Shown piece after piece: positions 8,594-17,241 of a DNA stretch of 64,000 nt. The stretch lies in NCBI GenBank assembly GCA_964596645.1, contig CAZQVB010000019.1, forward strand, positions 1 through 64,000. Reading direction: 5' to 3'. The position numbers and the translations under genes were made by a program. The DNA comes from CAVQEK01 sp964596645 (GTDB lineage Bacteria > Bacteroidota > Bacteroidia > Cytophagales > Cyclobacteriaceae). Numbering within the stretch: position 1 is the stretch's first letter; each line of letters begins with the position of its first letter. The notes below the pieces were generated by a model. It made no database searches, was not told where the DNA came from, and saw nothing but the letters and a program-made list of their open reading frames with translations.

Positions 8594-8678
8594 TTAACCG
8601 CCATGGCGCAAAGGATTCGCAAAGAACGCAAACCATTATAGCGAACCTTGCGCTTAATCTTGCGCCCCTTGCGGTTAA
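8594..8678. repeat. Hairpin-forming repeat, copy A, before the GxxExxY gene
   Basis: The ends TTAACCGC and GCGGTTAA are complementary, and internal GCGCAAAGG faces CCTTGCG blocks, so the whole unit can fold into a long hairpin. It ends 11 bp before the ATG at 8689. Related copies are at 9071, 9821 and 9901. Confidence 0.75.
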
Positions 8679-8688
8679 ACGCTGTGTT

Positions 8689-9066
8689 ATGACAGAAAAC
8701 GAGCTTTCAAAAGTGATTTTCGATGCCGCCCTAAAAGTGCACCGCAACCTAGGCCCGGGCCTTTTAGAAAGTGCGTATGAGGAATGCATGTATTATGAAT
8801 TGAAAAAGACAGGGCTAAGCATTGAAAAGCAAAAGGCACTTCCATTGATATATGAAGAGGTTCAATTGGAAGTTGGTTATAGGGTTGACGTATTGGTGGA
8901 GAAAAAGGTCGTTATTGAAATTAAAGCTGTTGAAGCACTAAATGATGTTCACTTAGCTCAGATACTGACTTATTTAAAGCTTTCTAATTGCAGATTAGGG
9001 ATGCTCATTAATTTTAATGTAGCATTGATCAAGAACGGAATAAAGCGTGTAGCAAATAATTTATGA
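8689..9066 (+). CDS. GxxExxY family protein
   Basis: A 125-residue protein. The defining motif appears as GPGLLESAY, followed by the core of a PD-(D/E)XK-like fold: YRVDVLVEKKVVIEIKAV carries the D and the E-x-K. Members are widespread in Bacteroidota, often beside hairpin repeats like those here, and their function is unknown. The start at 8689 is preferred. An in-frame start at 8584 would translate the upstream repeat. The gene separates the exporter permease from its ATPase and looks like an insertion into the locus. Confidence 0.85.
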   Translation: MTENELSKVIFDAALKVHRNLGPGLLESAYEECMYYELKKTGLSIEKQKALPLIYEEVQLEVGYRVDVLVEKKVVIEIKAVEALNDVHLAQILTYLKLSNCRLGMLINFNVALIKNGIKRVANNL

Positions 9067-9070
9067 TTTC

Positions 9071-9147
9071 TTTACCGCAAAGGATTACGCAACGATCGCA
9101 GCGCAATAGCGACCTTTGCGCTAAACCTTGCGTCCCTCGCGGTTAAA
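9071..9147. repeat. Hairpin-forming repeat, copy B, before the Uma2 gene
   Basis: Same family as 8594-8678, with ends TTTACCGC and GCGGTTAAA. The internal text GATTACGCAACGATCGCA is shared with copy D at 9901. It ends 17 bp before the ATG at 9164. Confidence 0.75.
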
Positions 9148-9163
9148 TCTAATAACTGACTTT

Positions 9164-9799
9164 ATGATCACGGACATCAATCAATTAAACCTCAACAGCA
9201 TTTATTCTTATGCTGATTACCTCACCTGGAATCTCGCAGAAAGGGTAGAGTTGATAAAAGGCAAAATTTTCAAAATGTCACCTGCACCAAGTGTACTGCA
9301 CCAGCAGGTGTCAGGAGCTATATTTGGAGAAGTTCGAAATTATTTGAAAGGTAAGCCCTGTCAGGTATTTCATGCACCTTTCGATGTGCGTCTGCCAAAA
9401 ATATCCAATATAGATGAACAGGCGGATACAGTCGTTCAACCTGACATTACAGTAGTTTGTGACGAAAGTAAATTAGATGCAAAAGGTTGCAACGGTGCGC
9501 CGGATTTGGTTGTGGAAATCATCTCGCCATCTTCTGCAAACAAAGACCTGCATGAAAAATATGATCAATATGAAGATGCCGGGGTAAAAGAATATTGGGT
9601 GGTTTATCCGGCAGAGGGCAGTATAAGTCAGTTTGTGCTTAACGCAAATGGAAAGTATCAGGCAAAACGACCGTATACATTCATTGACGAAATTGAGTCG
9701 ATTGCCATTCCAGGACTTATAGTAACCTTAGATGACATATTCCCCAGCAGCCTGAAAGAACCGGAAGGTGAATACGGGGACAATGTCCAAAGAATATAG
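9164..9799 (+). CDS. Uma2 family endonuclease-like protein
   Basis: A 211-residue protein of the Uma2 (DUF820) family, which has a restriction-endonuclease-like fold. Visible motifs are ERVELIKGKIFKMSP at the start, VVQPDITVV with the first acidic residue, and PDLVVEIISPSS with the E-x-x-S core, then YWVVYP. These families are abundant in cyanobacteria and some Bacteroidota, and their biological role is unclear. The ATG at 9164 was chosen because an upstream in-frame start at 9128 lies in repeat copy B. Like its neighbour it is an accessory gene between the two exporter genes. Confidence 0.85.
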   Translation: MITDINQLNLNSIYSYADYLTWNLAERVELIKGKIFKMSPAPSVLHQQVSGAIFGEVRNYLKGKPCQVFHAPFDVRLPKISNIDEQADTVVQPDITVVCDESKLDAKGCNGAPDLVVEIISPSSANKDLHEKYDQYEDAGVKEYWVVYPAEGSISQFVLNANGKYQAKRPYTFIDEIESIAIPGLIVTLDDIFPSSLKEPEGEYGDNVQRI

Positions 9800-9820
9800 C
9801 AACGTTGAGAAATGTTAGTT

Positions 9821-9903
9821 AAAAACACAAAGGAATTCATAATACACACAAAGCAATAGTGACCTTAGCGCTAAACATTGCGCCCCTTGCGGTGTGTTTT
9901 TTT
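9821..9903. repeat. Hairpin-forming repeat, copy C (variant ends)
   Basis: Ends AAAAACACA and TGTGTTTTT pair, and the interior shares ATAGTGACCTTAGCGCTAAA and CCCCTTGCGGT with the other copies. The terminal arms differ from copies A, B and D but still pair, which is compensatory change within the family. Confidence 0.65.
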
Positions 9904-9975
9904 ACCGCAATGACGCAAAGGATTACGCAACGATCGCAACGCTATAGCGACCTTTGCGCCCCTTGCGGTTAATAA
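9901..9975. repeat. Hairpin-forming repeat, copy D, before the Wzt-like gene
   Basis: TTTACCGCAA at the left and CCTTGCGGTTAA at the right can pair. The element ends 6 bp before the ATG at 9981, so a folded copy would sit on the ribosome-binding region of the exporter ATPase gene. Confidence 0.75.
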
Positions 9976-9980
9976 ATAGT

Positions 9981-11252
9981 ATGTCAGACATAGCAATAAA
10001 AGTAGAAGGGATAGGAAAACGATATACCATCGGCAGGAAGAAGTCCGGGGAATTTAGGGAGACTTTTGGAAACCTTCTTCGATCATTCAAACCATCAGCC
10101 GGCAGCCATCGGCCATCAGCCAATAATGATTTCTGGGCCCTCAAAGACATTTCTTTCGAAATAAAGCAGGGAGAAGCCGTTGGCATCATAGGACGAAACG
10201 GAGCAGGCAAAAGCACCTTGCTCAAAGTACTCAGCCGAATTACAAAACCAACGACAGGCAGGTTTGAGATCAACGGCCGGGTATCCTCCTTGCTCGAAGT
10301 AGGAACCGGCTTCCATCCGGAACTCACGGGCCGCGAAAACATCTACCTCAACGGCACCATCCTCGGCATGCGGCGTGCCGAGATCAAAGCCAAGTTCGAT
10401 GAGATCATCGCCTTTAGTGGCGTGGAGGACTTTATAGACACCCCAGTAAAGCACTACAGCAGCGGCATGAAAGTGCGCCTGGCCTTTTCCGTTGCCGCCC
10501 ATTTAGAACCTGAAATCCTGATCATTGATGAAGTGTTGGCGGTGGGCGATGCGGAGTTCCAGAAAAAATGTCTGGGCAAGATGGAAGATGTGACAGGGGA
10601 AGGGAGGACGGTGTTGTTTGTGAGTCATAATCTACCATCGCTTAAAACTCTTTGTAAAGGAGGAATGCTGCTTGAAAATGGAAATTTAATCTACAATGGC
10701 AATATTGTTTCGGCCATAGACCGCTACATCACTGGATATCATACGACTGGACATATTATAGAAAATATTAAATATTATAGAAATACTGAGCGGATCAGTC
10801 ATATTGCGATCAATAACTCTACCCTTTTAAATCAATATACTGATAGCAATTGTCTTGACATTTTTTTCGACATAGAATTCACAAAGAAGATAGCTTTTGA
10901 GTTTCAATTGCATCTTAAAAAAAATGATGTCGTTATAGGAAGCTATTCCAAATTTGTAAAGGAAGAGAGTTTTGTTTACAAGCCAGGCATATATACATTT
11001 CATTACAAATTCCATATACCTGAAATTCGTTCAGGGAAATATACACTTGATCTTTGTTTTGCCGAGGCATTTGTAGGTTGGCTTGCCACGATAATAGGAA
11101 AAATACAATTAGAGATTGTAAATAGCCAGCATAACACATTTATCAATAATGATTCCCTAAATTGGTGGGGGCCTGTTTTACTCAATGCGGAATTCACCTA
11201 TGGTCCGGTTCAAAATCCGGTTTTATACAATATAGCCGATAAGACTGAGTAA
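9981..11252 (+). CDS. Polysaccharide ABC exporter, ATP-binding subunit (Wzt-like)
   Basis: A 423-residue ATPase. GRNGAGKST is the Walker A motif, YSSGMKVRLAF the ABC signature and ILIIDEVLAVGD the Walker B. Residues after about 240 form the extra C-terminal beta-rich domain seen in Wzt proteins that recognise the modified end of the glycan before export. The start at 9981 avoids repeat copy D. A short in-frame insert encoding PSAGSHRPSAN (about 10087-10123) is made of CCATCAGCC-like micro-repeats. The C-terminal half is AT-rich compared with the ATPase half, as though exchanged with the downstream glycan genes. Its permease is at 7776. Confidence 0.9.
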   Translation: MSDIAIKVEGIGKRYTIGRKKSGEFRETFGNLLRSFKPSAGSHRPSANNDFWALKDISFEIKQGEAVGIIGRNGAGKSTLLKVLSRITKPTTGRFEINGRVSSLLEVGTGFHPELTGRENIYLNGTILGMRRAEIKAKFDEIIAFSGVEDFIDTPVKHYSSGMKVRLAFSVAAHLEPEILIIDEVLAVGDAEFQKKCLGKMEDVTGEGRTVLFVSHNLPSLKTLCKGGMLLENGNLIYNGNIVSAIDRYITGYHTTGHIIENIKYYRNTERISHIAINNSTLLNQYTDSNCLDIFFDIEFTKKIAFEFQLHLKKNDVVIGSYSKFVKEESFVYKPGIYTFHYKFHIPEIRSGKYTLDLCFAEAFVGWLATIIGKIQLEIVNSQHNTFINNDSLNWWGPVLLNAEFTYGPVQNPVLYNIADKTE

Positions 11253-11257
11253 AATTT

Positions 11258-11983
11258 ATGAAGCCAATATATATTCATACTGAAGAACTACACAACCTAA
11301 TATCGCCGCGCATTGTTGTTCCAGAATTGATGAAGTTGGGTCTGATTAAAACTGTACTGGACATCGGATGTGGTACAGGAACCTGGCTGCGTGCTTTTCA
11401 AGAAAATGGTGCTAAAGAGTGCATCGGTATAGATGGTGATCATGTAGATAGATCAATGCTACAAATACCGGATTCGTCTTTTATAGTACAAGACCTAGTG
11501 CACCCCAAAAATCTCAACCGAACCTTCGACCTTGTCCTTTGCTTGGAAGTTGCAGAACATATTCCGGAATCAGCGGCAGATCGTTTTGTGAAATTTATTG
11601 TGCAACATGGTGATCGGATAGTATTTGGGGCGGCCATTCCAGGACAAGATGGTCAGAACCATCTTAATGAACAATGGCCTACTTATTGGCAGGAGAAGTT
11701 CGCTTCGCATGGCTATTACTTCCATGATGTCCTAAGGGAGATATTTTGGAATGATGAAGGCGTACTTTGGTGGTATAGTCAGAATATGTTCTTGATAACA
11801 AAGGAAAAGAATCCTTCAATGCTTATCCCGATGGTCCACCCCAAACTTTATTTGGAGATACGTAAAGAGTATGACACTATACTAAGTGGTCAGTCGGGGC
11901 TATCTAATTCGGGAAAAATTTTCTTTAAATCGTTGAATATTTTCATAAAGAAAATTACTGGTAGTAGATTTAAGGTATGGTAG
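11258..11983 (+). CDS. Class I SAM-dependent methyltransferase
   Basis: A 241-residue protein with motif I as LDIGCGTGTW (residues 34-43), an acidic strand end GIDGD (about 58-62) and DLVLCLEVAEHIP as motif IV. This is the fold of small-molecule and sugar methyltransferases. It starts 5 bp after the Wzt-like ATPase and overlaps the next glycosyltransferase by 7 bp, so it belongs to the export operon. A role capping or decorating the exported glycan is an inference; in known Wzm/Wzt systems a terminal methyl group can stop chain growth. Confidence 0.8.
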   Translation: MKPIYIHTEELHNLISPRIVVPELMKLGLIKTVLDIGCGTGTWLRAFQENGAKECIGIDGDHVDRSMLQIPDSSFIVQDLVHPKNLNRTFDLVLCLEVAEHIPESAADRFVKFIVQHGDRIVFGAAIPGQDGQNHLNEQWPTYWQEKFASHGYYFHDVLREIFWNDEGVLWWYSQNMFLITKEKNPSMLIPMVHPKLYLEIRKEYDTILSGQSGLSNSGKIFFKSLNIFIKKITGSRFKVW

Positions 11984-12903
11984 TTCATATTGCCTGTGCC
12001 TATGATGATAATTACTTTAAGCCCTTCTGTGCACTTATTTCCTCTCTTATGCACAATCATGCACGAGGGGGTTTATCTCTGCACGTAATTGCCTCTGATA
12101 CGGGTGAATCAAAAGTGAATGATATTAAATCGTTCGTTGGCTCTTATAGCAACGCCATTCAATTTTATAATATATGTGACCCAAAAGTTAGCACTTTTGT
12201 AAGAATGAGCACCTGGTCAGAGGCCGTATATTACCGGCTTTACTTTCCATTACTATTGCCAGATACAATTGATAGAATTATTTACCTCGACTCCGATACT
12301 ATAGCCCTGCGATCTTTGGAATCACTATATAAAGAGAACTTGGAAGGATATTGCGTTGGAGCTGTATATGACAACTACGTAAAGTCACAACCACTTATAG
12401 GTATCGACCAACATGGTGAATACTTCAACTCGGGCATGTTACTAATAGACCTAAAACTTTGGCGGGAAACAAAAGTATCTGAATGTTCCTTTGACTATTT
12501 AACAAAGTATCCTGAACGTATCCGCTATGTTGATCAGTGTGCATTAAATGCCGTTCTTCATCACAAATGGAAAAAACTCCCTGAAAAATACAACTTTCTT
12601 TACTCGTACTTTCCTGAGGTTGTGACCTCTGAAGCTTTACAGAAAATAAAAAATGAAACTGATCTTATTCACTTCACCTTGCAGCGTCCTTGGAATATGT
12701 TGTGTAAAAATCGCTTCAGGCGTCAATATAAATTCTATCTTTCGCATTTTCCGCATAAAATAGGAAAACCAATTAATGACTTCTCACCAGGAAAATTACC
12801 AAAACTCTTGTGGTACAGGATTTTAGAAAAATATAATGATTCAGCCTTTTCGCGTAAAGCTTGGATGAACTTTAAAAGCCTCTATAGGAATAGAAGAAAT
12901 TAA
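11977..12903 (+). CDS. Glycosyltransferase family 8 protein
   Basis: A 308-residue GT-A enzyme. The metal-binding DxD appears as YLDSDT (DSD at 105-107). EYFNSGMLLIDLKLWRE and YVDQCALNAVL are the usual GT8 acceptor-side motifs. GT8 enzymes transfer hexoses with retention, commonly galactose or glucose in LPS and glycan assembly. It overlaps the upstream methyltransferase by 7 bp. AT-rich. Confidence 0.9.
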   Translation: MVVHIACAYDDNYFKPFCALISSLMHNHARGGLSLHVIASDTGESKVNDIKSFVGSYSNAIQFYNICDPKVSTFVRMSTWSEAVYYRLYFPLLLPDTIDRIIYLDSDTIALRSLESLYKENLEGYCVGAVYDNYVKSQPLIGIDQHGEYFNSGMLLIDLKLWRETKVSECSFDYLTKYPERIRYVDQCALNAVLHHKWKKLPEKYNFLYSYFPEVVTSEALQKIKNETDLIHFTLQRPWNMLCKNRFRRQYKFYLSHFPHKIGKPINDFSPGKLPKLLWYRILEKYNDSAFSRKAWMNFKSLYRNRRN

Positions 12904-12942
12904 TCGCAAATCTCCATTCACTGCTTTAATTTTAGAATATAA

Positions 12943-13800
12943 ATGCTGAAGCATTTTTACAATTCTTTTATAAACGCCCTCGCCACAAATGACGCCTTAT
13001 GGTTTGTGACCGCGCCATTTGCTCAAATAGGCCACAAAATGGTTAAAATCAGGCTTGACATAGAAGCACATCAAAAAGCACAATTTCAACAAAGAAGATT
13101 GTTGAAATTGCTCCAAAACGAGCTTTCTGCTAGAACTGTACTTCGTGGGCCCTTTTTTGGGTTAAAATATCCGGAATCTAGTGCAGTGGGGAGCGCATTT
13201 ATTCCTAAGATTTTAGGAACATATGAATCTGAAATACATCCTTTCCTCGAAGAAATATGCTTAAAGCAATATTCTGAAATCATAAATATCGGCAGTGGTG
13301 AAGGATATTATGCCGTGGGTTTGGCCTTACGAATGCCGAAATCAAAGATATACGCATTTGATCCTGACGCAGATGCACAAATCTTAACCCGTAAAATGGC
13401 CGAGATCAATAATGTTTCGAAGGACATTTCAATTGATTCCTATTGCACTCCGGAGTACCTTGTCAATTTTAAATTTACCGGGCGCGGCCTCATAGTTTGC
13501 GATTGTGAAGGTTGTGAAATGCATTTATTTCGAAAGGCCATTAGGGCTTTAGAACATTGCACTCTTTTAATCGAGGCGCATGATTATTTGGATCTAAACA
13601 TATCATCTGAATTAAGAAGCCTGTTTTCGACGACTCACTTTATAAAATCAGTTTTTAGCATTGACGATGTACATAAAGCTTCAAAATATTGCTTGCCTGA
13701 AACCAAAGATTTTTCAATTCAAGATAAATTATATCTGTTTGGAGAGGGAAGACCCTCTATAATGGAGTGGCTGTATTTAAAACCCAAATTGGATGAATGA
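12943..13800 (+). CDS. Putative SAM-dependent methyltransferase
   Basis: A 285-residue protein. EIINIGSGEGYYAVGLALRM resembles a nucleotide-binding motif I, and KIYAFDPDAD the following acidic strand, as in FkbM-like and other class I methyltransferases. VCDCEGCEMHLFRKA corresponds to the FkbM-type D-x-E-G region. The first 100 residues are not recognised. The gene overlaps the next one by 8 bp. Substrate unknown; modification of the exported glycan is inferred from context. Confidence 0.65.
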   Translation: MLKHFYNSFINALATNDALWFVTAPFAQIGHKMVKIRLDIEAHQKAQFQQRRLLKLLQNELSARTVLRGPFFGLKYPESSAVGSAFIPKILGTYESEIHPFLEEICLKQYSEIINIGSGEGYYAVGLALRMPKSKIYAFDPDADAQILTRKMAEINNVSKDISIDSYCTPEYLVNFKFTGRGLIVCDCEGCEMHLFRKAIRALEHCTLLIEAHDYLDLNISSELRSLFSTTHFIKSVFSIDDVHKASKYCLPETKDFSIQDKLYLFGEGRPSIMEWLYLKPKLDE

Positions 13801-14536
13801 TTGGTTATTAAGTAAATTACGAAAAACAAAATACTATCTTTTGTGTTTGGGAAGCACTTTAAATGTAATAAGTCTCTCTCGATTAGCCAAGTACTGCGGT
13901 ACCGATAAGTCCGATGGACATAATTATATACCGATATATAGAAATTTTCTAGCCCCACTCAAGTATCACAAAATAAAGTTCTTGGAGATAGGCATTGGAG
14001 GTTATGAGGATGTACATAAGGGAGGACAGTCCTTAAAAATGTGGGAAATGTACTTTCCACTTGCACAAATTGTAGGTATTGATTACTATGAAAAGCGATT
14101 GTCTTTTTCTAGACGAGTTAGAATTTTACAGGGAAGGCAGGAGGATCCTTTATTTTTAAAGACATTAATTAAAAACGTTGGCACGTTTGATGTAATAATT
14201 GACGATGGATCCCACATTAACAGTCACATAATAAAAACTTTCGAAGTTCTTTTTCCTAGCTTAAGTGACAATGGTCTATACGTTATTGAGGACACCCAAA
14301 CTTCCTATTGGCCAGATTATGGAGATGGGCAGAATTCTAAAGGAATTACTGCAATGGAGTATTTTAAAAAGTTGATTGATGGTTTGAATTACGAGGAGTT
14401 CATTGATCCTACATATTCACCAACTTATTTTGATAAATATATAGTTGCAATTCACTTTTTCCATAACTTAATAATCATTCAAAAGGGAAGAAATGTGGAC
14501 GGTTCTAATATTGTTCAAAATCTAAGGCATGATTAG
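13793..14536 (+). CDS. Class I methyltransferase, macrocin/MycE-type
   Basis: A 247-residue protein. The order AKYCGTDKS, FLEIGIGGYEDVHKGGQSLKMWEMYFP, IVGIDYYEKR and FDVIIDDGSHINSH matches the methyltransferases related to the sugar O-methyltransferases of macrolide biosynthesis (MycE/TylF-type). DDGSH is the metal- and catalysis-associated motif. It overlaps genes on both sides by 8 bp, so it is translated as part of a tight operon. O-methylation of a sugar in the glycan is the likely role. Confidence 0.75.
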   Translation: MNDWLLSKLRKTKYYLLCLGSTLNVISLSRLAKYCGTDKSDGHNYIPIYRNFLAPLKYHKIKFLEIGIGGYEDVHKGGQSLKMWEMYFPLAQIVGIDYYEKRLSFSRRVRILQGRQEDPLFLKTLIKNVGTFDVIIDDGSHINSHIIKTFEVLFPSLSDNGLYVIEDTQTSYWPDYGDGQNSKGITAMEYFKKLIDGLNYEEFIDPTYSPTYFDKYIVAIHFFHNLIIIQKGRNVDGSNIVQNLRHD

Positions 14537-15356
14537 AGTCCGGTTAAGAGGGAGAATGGGAAATCAGATGTTCCAATTTGCATTTGGTCATTTGGTTTCA
14601 AGAAAACTAAATACGATTTTATTGGTTGATACTTATCACCAGGAATTCGATCTTAAAATATTTCAACTCGTATGGCCATATTCACTTCTTGAAAGCACTA
14701 CTATCGCTAAGTTGTACACAAAGCTTCAATCAATTATAAAATTCAAGTCCAGATTCTGCAATCTTGATTGTAGAATTAAAATTCGGCATCAATCTTTCAC
14801 CGATAAAACAGAGTATATCGGCTATTTTCAAGACGGGGAAATATACAGGCCGCATATTCTGCAACTAAGACAATTATTTAAGATAAAAAAAAGATATTAT
14901 AAATCCTTCCTCACTAAATATGGTTCAATCCTTAGCAAAAAAAAAGTATTGGTAATATCAATTAGGCTGGGAGATTACCATAACTATAAATTAACTGAAT
15001 ATAACAACGTCTCCGCCGTTGTTCCCATCGATTGGTATCTAGATCAACTTTCCAAAATCAATACTATGGAATATCAAATATTTGTGGTTTCCGACGACAT
15101 TTCCGACGCAGAGACAAAGCTGAAAGGAAAATCTCAACTTGATTTTATCTATGTCAATGACACCGTTTCGAACCAGTTTCAACTGATACAGCATGCTGAT
15201 ATGTTGATTATTTCCAATAGCTCTTTCGCCTGGTGGGGCGCATTTCTTTCCATGAAAAGAAATCGCAAAGTCATTGCTCCAAAAAACTATGTTGGTTTTC
15301 ATGCAAACGAAGAATTTCCTGCAGGGATCCAAATTCCTGAATTTGAGTGGGTATAA
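14529..15356 (+). CDS. Alpha-1,2-fucosyltransferase-like protein, GT11
   Basis: A 275-residue glycosyltransferase. GRMGNQMFQFAFG (8-20) is the N-terminal signature of GT11. ISIRLGDY (143-150) is the donor-binding motif, with Ser in place of the His usual in HxRRGDY. SNSSFAWWGAFLS (229-241) is the third family motif. GT11 enzymes move fucose from GDP-fucose to galactose. No GDP-fucose synthesis genes (gmd, fcl) are in the window, so the donor must come from elsewhere. It overlaps both neighbours. Confidence 0.88.
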   Translation: MIRVRLRGRMGNQMFQFAFGHLVSRKLNTILLVDTYHQEFDLKIFQLVWPYSLLESTTIAKLYTKLQSIIKFKSRFCNLDCRIKIRHQSFTDKTEYIGYFQDGEIYRPHILQLRQLFKIKKRYYKSFLTKYGSILSKKKVLVISIRLGDYHNYKLTEYNNVSAVVPIDWYLDQLSKINTMEYQIFVVSDDISDAETKLKGKSQLDFIYVNDTVSNQFQLIQHADMLIISNSSFAWWGAFLSMKRNRKVIAPKNYVGFHANEEFPAGIQIPEFEWV

Positions 15357-16363
15357 CTAAAACAGCGGTTATTTATCAGGCCTTTGAAAAGGAGGAAATA
15401 TACGAGCAGTGTGTATTTTCTATTTTCTCATTTTGTGCATCAAATATATTCTCCGATAAAACTATTTTTCTTGTAACTGATAACAAGCAATTTTTTGAAC
15501 ATAATCTGCCCGATGTGTGTGCTGTTGAATTTGTTGAGGTTTCTGAGAGTGACCTAGTTAGAATGCGTGGTAAGATAGACTTTATTCACAGGATCAAAAT
15601 AGCTTCGATTGAATTAGTTGCAAATCAAAAGCAAAGATTCGAGCGGTACTTGTACATTGATTGTGATACCATTGTCAAACAAGACTTCTCCATTATTTTA
15701 AGCAAAATATCAGAAGATACTTCTCTTTTTCATACCCACGAGTTCAAATTTGAGGATTGCAGAACTTTGCATAATTCCAATTTAACTAAGCAATTGTACA
15801 ATTCGTTGGTAGACGATAAGATAAAGTTTGTAAAAAAGGACAAAGCAATTAAAGTTCAAGCTGATTTTTCATCGTGGAATGCCGGGGTTATTGGTATTCA
15901 TAAAGCTAACCTCCATTTGCTCAAATATGTATACGCTCTTACAGATGCACTCTATGATAATGTCCGCCATCACGGAGCCGAGCAATTCGCCTTTTCATAT
16001 GTTTTAGAGAAAGAGACATCAATAATTACGTGCCAGGATATAGTTCATCACTATTGGCTCAGACCCAAAAAAGCAATTGCTCAAAGGTTTATAGGGAAGA
16101 TCTTAAAAGGAAATACACCTTTCCAAATTCTCGAATTTAGTGGGAATATTGATAGGCTTGAATACTTATTTAGGCATCATTTTCTTCATTTTCAGACTAT
16201 AGCAATACAAAGTTTTATCCAAGATCAGTATTTAAAGGGTATTGTTTATTCGATAAAAAGGATTATTAGAAAGCCATTCGCTATGCCGGTTTTCTATGTT
16301 GATCTTCTTTATTACACTAAAATTAAAATAATAAGGGAATTACTTAAGTGGAGGTTAAAGTAG
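15347..16363 (+). CDS. Putative GT-A glycosyltransferase of unassigned family
   Basis: A 338-residue protein starting at GTG inside the fucosyltransferase gene (10-bp overlap). YLYIDCDTIV (DCD at 105-107) is a DxD-type metal site, and WNAGVIGIHKANL and HHGAEQFAFSYVL resemble the acceptor side of GT8/GT24-like enzymes. I cannot assign a family. AT-rich, like its neighbours. Confidence 0.65.
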   Translation: MGITKTAVIYQAFEKEEIYEQCVFSIFSFCASNIFSDKTIFLVTDNKQFFEHNLPDVCAVEFVEVSESDLVRMRGKIDFIHRIKIASIELVANQKQRFERYLYIDCDTIVKQDFSIILSKISEDTSLFHTHEFKFEDCRTLHNSNLTKQLYNSLVDDKIKFVKKDKAIKVQADFSSWNAGVIGIHKANLHLLKYVYALTDALYDNVRHHGAEQFAFSYVLEKETSIITCQDIVHHYWLRPKKAIAQRFIGKILKGNTPFQILEFSGNIDRLEYLFRHHFLHFQTIAIQSFIQDQYLKGIVYSIKRIIRKPFAMPVFYVDLLYYTKIKIIRELLKWRLK

Positions 16364-17241
16364 GTTTTTGTGTGGCTTATGATTGGCAGCTTTTAGCATT
16401 CTCATTGCCAAGAGTATATGAAAACGCTGATCTTATATATCTTTCTCTTGACAGAAAGAGAATCAGTTGGTCAGGTAACAAATATGCATTCAATGACAGG
16501 GATTTTCACGAGCTAGTACAGCATATCGATTTTGCTTCTAAAATACGTGTAATTGAAGATGACTATTATTTACCTGAATTAACTCCGATGGAAAATGAGG
16601 TGCGTCAAAGAAATGAACTTGCAATTCATTTGGGCAAGGGAGGATGGCACATACAGCTCGATTGTGATGAGTATTTTATTGCATTTGGTGAATTCGTAAA
16701 ATATTTGAGATCACTTCCAGTCTCGAAAACCAGAAGGACAAACGTCTCATGTCCTTGGTTTGTCTTATTTAAACAGACGGAGAAAGGGTATCTTTGTATT
16801 GATCCTATTACTATTGACAGGGTTGAATACATGCAAATAGCCACTAGACAACCATATTATGAATACGGTCGACGAAACGGCAATTTTAATCTTTATACCA
16901 ATTTTTTAATTCTGCATCAATCCTGGGCACGTAGTGAATCAGAAATAAAAGATAAAATTGCTAATTGGGGTCACAGCAATGATTTTGATCGTAAGAAGTA
17001 TTTTGATTTTTGGAAGTCATTGAATAGTTCAAATTACAATGAGGCTATAGATTTTCATTGGCTTCAACCTAAGGCTTGGCCTCGGTTGGTTTTAATTCAA
17101 GCACGATCCATTAATGAAATAATAACGCATTCTTCAAAAATCAGATTTCCATATTTATCGAGTATTGTATTGTTCTATAAGAACTCCAGGACAATATCTC
17201 GATTGAAGAAAGTAATAAAAATCTTCATTAGTAATGGATAG
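16348..17241 (+). CDS. Putative glycosyltransferase-like protein
   Basis: A 297-residue protein starting at GTG, overlapping the previous gene by 16 bp. HIQLDCDEYF (DCDE at 105-108) looks like the DxD metal site of a GT-A fold, similar to GT2/GT92-like enzymes that read L-D-x-D-E-F/Y. The ATG of the next gene follows its stop directly. No known family is recognised with certainty. AT-rich. Confidence 0.6.
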   Translation: MEVKVGFCVAYDWQLLAFSLPRVYENADLIYLSLDRKRISWSGNKYAFNDRDFHELVQHIDFASKIRVIEDDYYLPELTPMENEVRQRNELAIHLGKGGWHIQLDCDEYFIAFGEFVKYLRSLPVSKTRRTNVSCPWFVLFKQTEKGYLCIDPITIDRVEYMQIATRQPYYEYGRRNGNFNLYTNFLILHQSWARSESEIKDKIANWGHSNDFDRKKYFDFWKSLNSSNYNEAIDFHWLQPKAWPRLVLIQARSINEIITHSSKIRFPYLSSIVLFYKNSRTISRLKKVIKIFISNG

